Origin: Candidatus Arcticimaribacter sp.
GTDB taxonomy: Bacteria; Bacteroidota; Bacteroidia; Flavobacteriales; Flavobacteriaceae
Assembly: GCA_011526335.1 (NCBI GenBank)
Contig: WTJB01000251.1
Coordinates: 1 to 7,728, forward strand
Reading direction: 5' to 3'
Length of the DNA: 7,728 nt
Part shown: positions 1 to 5,959 of the stretch, in pieces
How the letters are laid out: each line of letters opens with the position of its first letter
Position numbering within the stretch: position 1 is the stretch's first letter
Notes under the pieces: generated by a model
What the model saw: the letters and a program-made list of their open reading frames with translations, nothing else
Told to the model about the DNA's origin: nothing
Database searches by the model: none
Translations under genes and position numbers: made by a program

Positions 1-354
1 CCTTGAAGCCTTTCCACGAATAATGATCTGTTGTTCCAAGGCAGGCCAAAAAAAGCTGAGACTCACTTGGGGGTGATGTGCGATGGCCTTTCCTTTTTGA
101 CTGTTGTAATTGGTATAGAAAACAAAGCCCTCTGCCCCGTACTGTTTCAAGAGTACAACACGAGCTTTTGGATAGCCTTGCTCGTCTAGTGTAGCCAGTG
201 TCATTGCGTTGGCCTCCTCTATTCTTTCTTCTGCATCTGCGCGTTTAAACCATAGATCAAATAATACAAACGGGTCCTCCTGTAAAGCATTATCACTTAA
301 AACCCCCTGCTCGTAAGACTTTCGTAAATGGCCTATATTTTCATTCTTCTTCAT
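1..354 (-). CDS. pdxH: Pyridoxamine 5'-phosphate oxidase, N-terminal 118 residues (cut by window edge)
   Basis: The frame opens with ATG at 354 and stays open to base 1, so only the first 118 residues of a protein usually about 215 long are present. The family is a cytoplasmic FMN enzyme that oxidises pyridoxamine or pyridoxine 5'-phosphate to pyridoxal 5'-phosphate with O2, the last step of vitamin B6 salvage. What I see matches it closely: an N-terminal helix with RKSYEQG (11-17), then DPF (27-29), the strand ARVVLLKQY (64-72) that carries FMN phosphate contacts, FVFYTNYNS (77-85), and SLSFFWPALEQQ (98-109). The position equivalent to E. coli Arg88 appears to be Gln86, followed by the conserved Lys87. 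I believe this variation occurs in related PdxH proteins, so it is not evidence of inactivity. The gene is divergent from the dehydrogenase at 447 across a 92-bp spacer with no convincing promoter match. Confidence 0.95.
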   Translation of the reverse strand, partial: MKKNENIGHLRKSYEQGVLSDNALQEDPFVLFDLWFKRADAEERIEEANAMTLATLDEQGYPKARVVLLKQYGAEGFVFYTNYNSQKGKAIAHHPQVSLSFFWPALEQQIIIRGKASR

Positions 355-446
355 GCTGCAATTTACAAATAAGTCATGGGGACGAAAAACCTTTCTGTTT
401 AACTTTCAATGCCAAGATTTTAATATATTCACTTGAAAGATAGGAA

Positions 447-1163
447 ATGAAAAATGCTATAGTAATCGGGGCAAGCTCAGGAATTGGAAAGGCCTTGGTG
501 GAATTGCTTTTAAAAAAAGGATGGAAGGTCGGCATTACCGGCCGTCGACTTCCATTATTGGAGGAACTTAAAGCTACTGCCCCCGATCGGGTTCACTGTC
601 ATTATCAAGACATACAAGATGTGACTGCATCGCCAAAATCCATTGCACAGCTGTGGAGCGTATTCGAAAAAATTGATTTGGTCATTGTTTCTTCGGGCAT
701 GGCCCATCTAAACAGTAGCCTTAAATGGGAGCTCGAAGAAGAAAGTATACAAACCAATGTGGTGGGAACTGCACGGGTATATCAGTATGTCTATGAACAA
801 TTTAAAGTTCAGGGGTATGGACATTTAGTCGGCATTAGTTCCATTGCTTCGATTCGTGGAAATCGACATAGTCCATCCTATGGGGCCTCGAAGGCATTTC
901 AAGCAAATTATCTTGAAGCTTTGCGCTGTATGAGTAAAAAACACAAACACAACATTGACATTACGGACATACAACCCGGTTTTGTCGATACGGCTATGGC
1001 CAAAGGAGATGGCCTTTTTTGGGTAGCCGCAGTAGATAAAGCCGCAAGACAAATCTTACACGCTATAGAACAAAAAAAACGGAAAGTATATGTTAGTCGT
1101 AGATGGGGAGGGATTGCCTTTTTACTCAAACGACTCCCCGCTTGGCTGTATGAACGGATTTAA
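447..1163 (+). CDS. Short-chain dehydrogenase/reductase (SDR), probably NADPH-dependent, substrate unknown
   Basis: This is a 238-residue classical SDR with a single Rossmann domain. The cofactor loop GASSGIG is at 8-14. Two arginines follow the second strand (TGRR, 31-34), which in this family favours NADP(H) over NAD(H). The catalytic tetrad is complete: Asn104, Ser132, Tyr145 and Lys149, the last three in SSIAS...SYGASKA. A PG motif (177-178) starts the QPGFVDT segment. The usual NNAG motif is replaced by SSGMA (82-86), a conservative variant. The last 20 residues (RRWGGIAFLLKRLPAWLYER at 218-237) form a basic, hydrophobic tail that could lie on a membrane; this is inference. ATG at 447 gives the normal N-terminus, with the first strand at residues 3-8. 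AGGA lies only 2 nt before the ATG, too close to act as a normal Shine-Dalgarno. The stop is 2 bp from the convergent rnz stop. The substrate cannot be read from sequence. Confidence 0.92.
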   Translation: MKNAIVIGASSGIGKALVELLLKKGWKVGITGRRLPLLEELKATAPDRVHCHYQDIQDVTASPKSIAQLWSVFEKIDLVIVSSGMAHLNSSLKWELEEESIQTNVVGTARVYQYVYEQFKVQGYGHLVGISSIASIRGNRHSPSYGASKAFQANYLEALRCMSKKHKHNIDITDIQPGFVDTAMAKGDGLFWVAAVDKAARQILHAIEQKKRKVYVSRRWGGIAFLLKRLPAWLYERI

Positions 1164-1165
1164 GC

Positions 1166-2074
1166 TTAATCCCATTTAAATTTTTTACCATCTTCGGCCA
1201 AATGCACCGGTTCAAAATGAGCATTGGCTTGAACGATAAATTCATTTAAGTCCGGATAACGGGACGAAAAGTGTCCCAAAATCAACTGTTTCACCCCCGC
1301 TGTTGCGGCAATTTTGGCTGCTTCGGCTGCAGTACTGTGTTTTGTTTTTTGGGCAAGATCTTGGTGATGATCCAAGAAAGTGGACTCATGATAAAGGATA
1401 TCTACCCCCTCAATCAAGGACGCTAGGTCGGGTTTATAGGCCGTATCGCTACAAAAAGCATAGGACTTGGGCGCTACAGGAGCAAAGGTAAGCTGGTCGT
1501 TTTTAATCAACTCCCCATCTTCCGTATATACATCTTTTCCGCTTTTGAGGTTTTCCATATCGGCGATGCTCACCTTATGGTGCGTCAAGGCTTCTTTATT
1601 GATTCTTCTCGGCCCCTCTTTTTCACGAAAAAGATAGCCATTGGTATAGACCCTATGATCTAAGGGTAAGGTCTGTACGGTAAATTTTTCATGATCCAGG
1701 ACAAGGGTAGATGCCTCTCCCTCCAATTCATGAAAATAGAGGGCATAATCGGTCCACGAATTGGCCAATTTAAGCTGTAGGGTGATGATTTCTTTGATGC
1801 CTTTTGGTCCATACACATGTAAATCTGCCGTACGCCCAAGCAAGCGAAACGTACTGATTAGGCCAATAAGACCATAAAAATGATCGCCGTGAAGGTGCGA
1901 AATAAAGATGTGTTGAATGCGGGCAAATTTTACACCGAGCTTACGGAGTTGAATTTGTGTTCCTTCCCCACAATCAATCAAAATCATTTGCCCTTTTATT
2001 TCAAGGAGCTGAGCGGTAGTTTGTGCATTTTTTCTAGGGGTGGCTGCATTGCAACCCAGAATCGTTAATTCCAT
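1166..2074 (-). CDS. rnz: Ribonuclease Z (tRNA 3' endonuclease)
   Basis: This 302-residue protein is a metallo-beta-lactamase-fold nuclease that cuts pre-tRNAs after the discriminator base to give the 3' end for CCA addition. Its length fits the short bacterial form (about 305). The family motifs appear in order: an N-terminal LGCNAATP strand-turn (7-14), IDCGEGTQIQL (33-43), the metal site HLHGDH (His60, His62, Asp64, His65), a further metal histidine in LPLDHRV (His140), FCSDTAY with the bridging Asp210, YHESTF (228-233), KHSTAAEAA (245-253) with conserved His246, and LGHFSSRY with His268. A flexible-arm (exosite) region with GPRR (154-157) is present, so the gene looks fully functional. 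It is the last gene of the pyrR-pyrB-small ORF-rnz run: its ATG follows the upstream TAG by one base, implying translational coupling. It ends tail to tail with the plus-strand dehydrogenase. Confidence 0.97.
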   Translation of the reverse strand: MELTILGCNAATPRKNAQTTAQLLEIKGQMILIDCGEGTQIQLRKLGVKFARIQHIFISHLHGDHFYGLIGLISTFRLLGRTADLHVYGPKGIKEIITLQLKLANSWTDYALYFHELEGEASTLVLDHEKFTVQTLPLDHRVYTNGYLFREKEGPRRINKEALTHHKVSIADMENLKSGKDVYTEDGELIKNDQLTFAPVAPKSYAFCSDTAYKPDLASLIEGVDILYHESTFLDHHQDLAQKTKHSTAAEAAKIAATAGVKQLILGHFSSRYPDLNEFIVQANAHFEPVHLAEDGKKFKWD

Positions 2075-2075
2075 A

Positions 2076-2366
2076 CTAAAAACCTAAGTCACGTTCTATT
2101 CGTTCTAACTCAATGATATCGTAAGCTTCTTGTAAAGTAGGAACAGAAGAAAGGTGTTCTGGAAATAAATGTAGGCGATCTGTATCGGTGAGTATGACCA
2201 CAGAAAAACTAACGTCATCCCATGACGCAAGGGCTTTGATTAAAGCCGGAATATGTGTTTCAGGTGCCTCGGTCGGAAAGGTGATTATAAGATCTGAGGT
2301 CAATGCATCAGGAAGTGAATCATCAACATCAGACCAGGTGATATGCTGTACTTGATCTAAAGCCAT
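2076..2366 (-). CDS. Small conserved flavobacterial protein of unknown function, encoded between pyrB and rnz
   Basis: This is a 96-residue, strongly acidic protein with no signal peptide and no membrane segment. The visible pattern suggests a small alpha/beta fold: strand SDLIITF (24-30), helix about 38-49, strand SFSVVIL (53-59), a short helix about 66-71, then a highly charged C-terminal helix starting VPTLQEAYDIIELE (75-88) and ending ERDLGF (91-96). From memory, flavobacterial genomes carry a small protein with a near-identical C-terminus immediately upstream of rnz. It is sometimes labelled 'ribonuclease Z', evidently from its position, since it has no HxHxDH metal motif and cannot be that enzyme. 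A STAS-like fold is possible but unproven. Its ATG overlaps the pyrB stop by one base (TAATG) and its TAG lies one base before the rnz ATG, so it is made from the same transcript. The tight spacing and clean termini argue for a real gene. Function unknown. Confidence 0.85.
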   Translation of the reverse strand: MALDQVQHITWSDVDDSLPDALTSDLIITFPTEAPETHIPALIKALASWDDVSFSVVILTDTDRLHLFPEHLSSVPTLQEAYDIIELERIERDLGF

Positions 2367-3307
2367 TATGCGTTTGTTGGGATAATTAATTTTTCAGCCA
2401 AAAGATAAATGACCGCCATCCGAATGGCGACCCCATTTTCTACTTGATCCAATATAATGGCGTGCTCAGAGTCGGCCACCGCAGAAGTAACTTCTACTCC
2501 CCTGTTTATAGGGCCGGGATGCAGGACGACAATAGACTTATTCAAACTTTCTAAAAGGGGAAGGTTTAGTCCATAGAGTTGCGCATATTCTCTTACAGAG
2601 GGAAAGTAACTTTTATCCATACGTTCGTTTTGAACGCGAAGCATATTGGCTACATCACACCAAAGGAGTGCTTTTCTAAGGTCAGGTTCTACGGTAACCC
2701 CCAAACTCTCAATGTATTTCGGAATCAAACTTTTAGGGCCACAAATCTTAACCTCTGCCCCCAGTGCGGTAAGCGCATATATGTTGGATAAAGCCACGCG
2801 AGAATGCAAAATATCCCCGACAATCACTACTTTTTTGCCAGCAACATCCCCCAACTTTTCTCGGATCGAAAACGCATCTAAAAGCGCCTGAGTAGGGTGT
2901 TCATGAGTTCCATCCCCCGCATTGATGATGCATGCATCTACTTTTTTGGATAAAAAAGAAGCTGCCCCAGGGTGAGGATGACGCATCACCACCATGTCCA
3001 CTTTCATGGCTAAAATATTGTTGACGGTATCTTCTAGCGTCTCTCCTTTCTTTACAGAAGATTGCGCGGCAGAGAAATTAAGAATATCAGCGCTAAGGCG
3101 TTTTTCGGCCAATTCAAAAGAAAGTTTGGTCCGGGTACTATTCTCAAAAAATAGGTTGGCAATGGTAACATCCCTAAGGCTAGGCACTTTTTTAATGGGT
3201 CGATTGATGACCTCTTTAAAACGATCCGCCGTTTCAAAAATCAGATGCAAGTCTGATTCATTGAGGTATTTGATCCCCAACAGATGGTTTACACTCAGTT
3301 CACTCAT
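2366..3307 (-). CDS. pyrB: Aspartate carbamoyltransferase, catalytic chain
   Basis: This 313-residue cytoplasmic enzyme condenses carbamoyl phosphate with L-aspartate to N-carbamoyl-aspartate, the committed step of pyrimidine synthesis. Length and motifs are typical. The carbamoyl-phosphate loop STRT is at 57-60, the mobile loop SSVKKGET at 83-90 (Lys87 matching E. coli Lys84), VMRHP with Arg109, GDGTHEHPTQ at 131-140 (His137, Gln140), GDILHSR ending at Arg170, the aspartate-binding LRVQ at 223-226 (Arg224, Gln226), and LHPGPINRG at 262-270. The HPGPxNRG form resembles PyrB proteins found with PyrR, as in Bacillus, rather than the HPLP form of the E. coli enzyme. No pyrI is present in the window, so the enzyme may work without a regulatory chain here (inference). 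It overlaps the end of pyrR by 8 nt and shares one base with the small ORF, giving a translationally coupled block. Confidence 0.98.
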   Translation of the reverse strand: MSELSVNHLLGIKYLNESDLHLIFETADRFKEVINRPIKKVPSLRDVTIANLFFENSTRTKLSFELAEKRLSADILNFSAAQSSVKKGETLEDTVNNILAMKVDMVVMRHPHPGAASFLSKKVDACIINAGDGTHEHPTQALLDAFSIREKLGDVAGKKVVIVGDILHSRVALSNIYALTALGAEVKICGPKSLIPKYIESLGVTVEPDLRKALLWCDVANMLRVQNERMDKSYFPSVREYAQLYGLNLPLLESLNKSIVVLHPGPINRGVEVTSAVADSEHAIILDQVENGVAIRMAVIYLLAEKLIIPTNA

Positions 3308-3854
3308 GGGTGTCTTTGATTAGGTACACGGCATCTTCTCCGTGCAATTCTTTCCAATTTACCGTCACTTTATCGTTTTGAAGCGCATCTACTTGCCGGC
3401 CCACATAATCGGGTTGTATGGGCAAATGACGGCTAAAACGTCTATCGATAAGGGTCAAGAGTTCAATTTCACTGGGGCGACCATAACTATCAATGGCCGT
3501 TAACGCAGCGCGTATACTTCGGCCTGTGTAGAGAACATCATCGATTAAGACGACTTTTTTTCCTTCAATCGGCACCTCCAATTCTGTAGAGCTTGCACGA
3601 TGGGGAGTGTCATTGCGTCTAAAATCATCCCTAAAAAAAGTGATGTCTAATTTTCCAGTGGCTATATTTTGTAAGTGGTACTGTTCGGATAAAATGTGCT
3701 GCAAACGTTGTAAAACAGCTATTCCTCGGGGTTGTAACCCAATAAGAACAGTCTCAGAAAAGTCCAGGTGTCTTTCCAATAACTGACAGGCCAAACGCTC
3801 TAGCGCGATTTTTATTTGGGGGGGACTCAGTAATAATTTTGGTTGACCTTCCAT
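3300..3854 (-). CDS. pyrR: PyrR: pyr operon regulator with uracil phosphoribosyltransferase fold
   Basis: This 184-residue protein is a type I phosphoribosyltransferase. In Bacillus, PyrR binds UMP or PRPP and controls pyr mRNA attenuation, and it also has weak uracil phosphoribosyltransferase activity. The PRPP loop VVLIDDVLYTGRS is intact at 101-113. Other family segments are VLIGLQPRG (36-44), LDITFFRDDFRR (69-80), and LIDRRFSRHLPIQPDYVGR (135-153). The length matches other PyrR proteins (about 180). ATG at 3854 is the only start that keeps the N-terminus complete, since no other Met occurs before the core. The gene heads the minus-strand run and overlaps pyrB by 8 nt. It uses TGA as its stop (3300-3302) at a normal C-terminal position, which shows TGA acts as stop in this genome. 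I could not identify a Bacillus-type PyrR-binding hairpin in the 99 bp upstream, so whether it regulates its own transcript by attenuation is open. Confidence 0.97.
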   Translation of the reverse strand: MEGQPKLLLSPPQIKIALERLACQLLERHLDFSETVLIGLQPRGIAVLQRLQHILSEQYHLQNIATGKLDITFFRDDFRRNDTPHRASSTELEVPIEGKKVVLIDDVLYTGRSIRAALTAIDSYGRPSEIELLTLIDRRFSRHLPIQPDYVGRQVDALQNDKVTVNWKELHGEDAVYLIKDTHE

Positions 3855-3859
3855 AGCAA

Positions 3860-3867
3860 CAAAAATA
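3860..3867 (-). promoter_or_regulatory. Possible Bacteroidota -7 element (TATTTTTG) just before pyrR
   Basis: On the minus strand the bases read TATTTTTG, a full match to the Bacteroidota -7 consensus TAnnTTTG, ending 5 nt before the pyrR ATG. There is no TTTG about 19 nt further upstream, where TAAA stands instead, so only half the promoter is supported. If used, transcription would start at or very near the ATG, giving an almost leaderless mRNA. A chance match in this A/T-rich stretch is quite possible. Confidence 0.35.
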
Positions 3868-3901
3868 AGTTTTTTTCCCGCATGGTTTTAGCCCTAGCCA
3901 T

Positions 3902-3931
3902 AAAAAAACCCCCTTTGCATAAAAGGGGGTT
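3902..3931 (-). terminator. Intrinsic terminator downstream of rpsA
   Basis: A perfect 10-bp stem pairs 3907-3916 with 3922-3931, including five consecutive G-C pairs, around a 5-nt loop. Read on the minus strand it is followed by an uninterrupted run of seven T (3902-3908, the first two within the stem). There is no T run on the plus-strand side, so the direction is clear. It lies 22 nt past the rpsA stop and 47 nt before the pyrR start. It should end most rpsA transcripts and set pyrR apart as a separate unit, unless read-through is allowed. Confidence 0.9.
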
Positions 3932-3953
3932 GTCTATAAAAAAAGTAAGTGTT

Positions 3954-5774
3954 TTACTTTTTGTCCATTTGTTGCTTGAGATTCATCAAGGCATCCAAAT
4001 CCCCAAGGGTTGTCTTTTCTGCGTTTTCAGACTGAATACGCTTAGACGCTTTTTGGATATTACGACGCTCTTCTTCTTTAAAGATAGCGGTATGGGAAGC
4101 CACAACACGCTTAAATTCTTTATTGAATTCGATGATCTTAAAGTCGATGGCTTCATTTAAACCTACTTTGGTACCATCTTCTTTCTCTAAATGACGCGAG
4201 GGAACAAAAGCGGTAATGTTTTCATTGAAAACAATGGTAGCCCCTTTGTCTACAATCTCAGATAACTCTGCATTGTGAACCGTTCCTTCTGCAAACTCAT
4301 CGGCATACTGATCCCATGGATTATCTTTGGTTTGCTTGTGACCCAAACTCAGTTTGCGGCCTTCCACATCCAATTCTAATACCACAACATCAATGGTTTC
4401 TCCAACAGTCAATACCTCAGATGGGTGCTTAACCTTTTTGGTCCAAGAAAGATCAGAGATGTACACCAATCCGTCGATTCCTTCTTCCAATTCGATGAAT
4501 ACACCAAAGTTGGTAAAGTTGCGTACTACTCCACTGTGCTTAGACCCTACAGGATACTTCGCAGTGATGTCTGTCCAAGGATCTTGAGTCAATTGCTTGA
4601 TCCCTAAAGACATTTTGCGTGTCTCACGATCAAGGGTCAAAATAACGGCCTCTACTTCGTCGCCTACGTTGACAAAATCTTGTGCAGAACGCAAGTGCGT
4701 AGACCAAGACATTTCAGAAACGTGGATCAATCCTTCTACACCATCTTCGATTTCAATGAAAGCACCGTAGTCAGCAATAACCACTACTTTACCTTTCACT
4801 TTTTCTCCTTCTTTGATGGTTTCACCCAATTGCTCCCACGGGTGGGCTTTCAATTGTTTTAATCCAAGTTGGATACGAGATTTGTTGTCATCAAAGTCTA
4901 AGATAACAACGTTCAATTTCTGATCCAATTCTAAGATCTCGCTTGGGTGATTGATACGGCTCCAAGAAAGGTCGGTGATGTGAATCAATCCATCTACACC
5001 GCCCAAGTCGATAAAGACTCCGTAAGAAGTAATGTTCTTTACGGTTCCTTCTAGTACTTGACCTTTTTCTAACTGACCGATGATTTCTTTTTTCTGCTCT
5101 TCGATATCGGCTTCGATAAGCGCTTTATGCGAAACAACAACGTTTTTAAATTCGTGGTTGATTTTTACCACCTTGAATTCCATTGTTTTATTTACATATT
5201 GGTCGTAATCGCGGATAGGCTTCACGTCGATTTGTGAACCCGGTAAGAAAGCTTCGATGCCAAAAACATCTACGATCATTCCTCCTTTGGTACGGCATTT
5301 TACAAAACCGTTTACGATTTCACCATTGTCATGCGCATTGTTTACTCTATCCCAAGCTTTGATTACACGTGCTTTTCTGTGAGAAAGTACCAATTGTCCA
5401 GTACGGTCTTCACGGGTATCAACGATTACCTCTACCTTGTCTCCTACTTTTAAATCAGGATTGTAGCGGAATTCGTTTAAGGAGATTACTCCTTCTGACT
5501 TTGCATTAATGTCAATAATCGCTTCACGATCTGTCATAAAGACAACTTCACCTTCGATGACGTCATCATCTGCAGTATCGACAAAGTTCTCCTTAACCAA
5601 GGCTTCGAATTCCTCCAATTGTTTGTCTTCAATTACGTCGATTCCTTCTTCGTAATTGTGCCAATTAAAGTTGGATAAAAAATCCTCAGCAGTGTTGGTT
5701 GTGGGTTGTGGGTTTTCAGCAGCTTTTGGAGCTTCTTGCTCGGGTGCCGCTTGTGGGTTTGTTTCTTCAGCCAT
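3954..5774 (-). CDS. rpsA: 30S ribosomal protein S1, six S1 RNA-binding domains
   Basis: This 606-residue protein binds single-stranded mRNA on the ribosome. It should matter particularly here because flavobacterial start sites rarely use Shine-Dalgarno pairing. Six S1 (OB-fold) repeats can be followed at roughly 72-133, 150-217, 238-307, 323-394, 410-480 and 496-563. Repeats 3-5 carry the canonical signature, for example YGVFIDLGGVDGLIHITDLS (251-270), YGAFIEIEDGVEGLIHVSEM (336-355) and FGVFIELEEGIDGLVYISDL (423-442). Repeats 1, 2 and 6 are more divergent, as usual for S1. An Ala/Pro/Glu-rich disordered N-terminal tail (2-30) precedes the first domain, and a Lys/Glu-rich tail (565-606) follows the last. 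The length is typical of Bacteroidota S1 and longer than E. coli S1 (557). The gene has its own consensus promoter (5886-5916), a structured leader and a strong terminator, so it is probably transcribed alone. Confidence 0.98.
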   Translation of the reverse strand: MAEETNPQAAPEQEAPKAAENPQPTTNTAEDFLSNFNWHNYEEGIDVIEDKQLEEFEALVKENFVDTADDDVIEGEVVFMTDREAIIDINAKSEGVISLNEFRYNPDLKVGDKVEVIVDTREDRTGQLVLSHRKARVIKAWDRVNNAHDNGEIVNGFVKCRTKGGMIVDVFGIEAFLPGSQIDVKPIRDYDQYVNKTMEFKVVKINHEFKNVVVSHKALIEADIEEQKKEIIGQLEKGQVLEGTVKNITSYGVFIDLGGVDGLIHITDLSWSRINHPSEILELDQKLNVVILDFDDNKSRIQLGLKQLKAHPWEQLGETIKEGEKVKGKVVVIADYGAFIEIEDGVEGLIHVSEMSWSTHLRSAQDFVNVGDEVEAVILTLDRETRKMSLGIKQLTQDPWTDITAKYPVGSKHSGVVRNFTNFGVFIELEEGIDGLVYISDLSWTKKVKHPSEVLTVGETIDVVVLELDVEGRKLSLGHKQTKDNPWDQYADEFAEGTVHNAELSEIVDKGATIVFNENITAFVPSRHLEKEDGTKVGLNEAIDFKIIEFNKEFKRVVASHTAIFKEEERRNIQKASKRIQSENAEKTTLGDLDALMNLKQQMDKK

Positions 5775-5780
5775 GGCTGA
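5767..5780. repeat. 14-bp perfect palindrome over the rpsA start codon
   Basis: The bases TCAGCCATGGCTGA form an exact 14-bp palindrome centred on the rpsA ATG (5772-5774 on the minus strand). Half of it is constrained by the common S1 N-terminus Met-Ala-Glu, so chance is a real possibility. It is recorded because the upstream half is not constrained by coding. Confidence 0.6.
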
Positions 5781-5821
5781 TATAAATTTTGTATTCTGCT
5801 GTTTTATAAGACTTTACACGA

Positions 5822-5844
5822 AAAACAACAGAAGATGTTGTTTT
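5822..5844 (-). promoter_or_regulatory. Hairpin in the rpsA 5' leader
   Basis: Bases 5822-5830 and 5836-5844 form a perfect 9-bp inverted repeat around a 5-nt loop, within the transcribed leader of rpsA about 48 nt before its ATG. Only two of the nine pairs are G-C. On the minus strand the 3' arm ends in a short T run (five T including the stem end), so it could act as a weak attenuator or as a protein-binding site for autoregulation by S1. S1 autoregulation is known in enterobacteria, but its transfer to this leader is inference. Confidence 0.5.
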
Positions 5845-5885
5845 GCTTTAATGCTACTCTTGTCTTAATCAATCGTAAGAGCGTG

Positions 5886-5916
5886 CAAATATAGGGGTAA
5901 ATCCTTGATATACAAA
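5886..5916 (-). promoter_or_regulatory. rpsA promoter, exact Bacteroidota consensus
   Basis: On the minus strand TTTG (5913-5916) is followed after exactly 19 nt by TATATTTG (5886-5893). This matches both boxes and the spacing of the primary sigma factor promoter of Bacteroidota (TTTG-N19-TAnnTTTG). Transcription should start a few bases further on, near 5880, giving rpsA an untranslated leader of about 105 nt. The perfect match suits a highly expressed ribosomal protein gene. Confidence 0.85.
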
Positions 5917-5936
5917 CGAATTATCGTTTAACTTTA
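5904..5936 (+). promoter_or_regulatory. Weak candidate promoter for the SRAP gene
   Basis: On the plus strand TAACTTTA (5929-5936) is one base off TAnnTTTG. CTTG lies 21 nt upstream (5904-5907) as a degenerate -33 box. A start a few bases downstream would leave a leader of about 18 nt before the ATG at 5960. It overlaps the rpsA promoter on the other strand, so the two could compete. Each box has one mismatch and the spacing is off by two. Confidence 0.3.
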
Positions 5937-5959
5937 TACACTATTATTCATCTATATTT

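Noticed and set aside
355..446. Divergent promoters for pdxH and the dehydrogenase
   Set aside because: The best matches (TTCACTTG at 428-435 on plus, CTTATTTG-like on minus) each miss key bases of TAnnTTTG and lack a proper -33 TTTG, so no promoter is called.
1095..1139. Inverted repeats near the dehydrogenase end (GGGGAG with CTCCCC, AGTCGT with ACGACT) as a terminator
   Set aside because: They lie inside coding sequence, compete with each other, have large loops and lack an adjacent T run.
2994..3323. Plus-strand open frame of 109 codons inside pyrB
   Set aside because: It lies wholly antisense to the conserved N-terminal half of pyrB, with no start signal or similarity.
3843..4160. Plus-strand open frame of 105 codons across the rpsA end and terminator
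   Set aside because: It is antisense to the conserved end of rpsA and runs through the terminator. Its composition shows no family resemblance.
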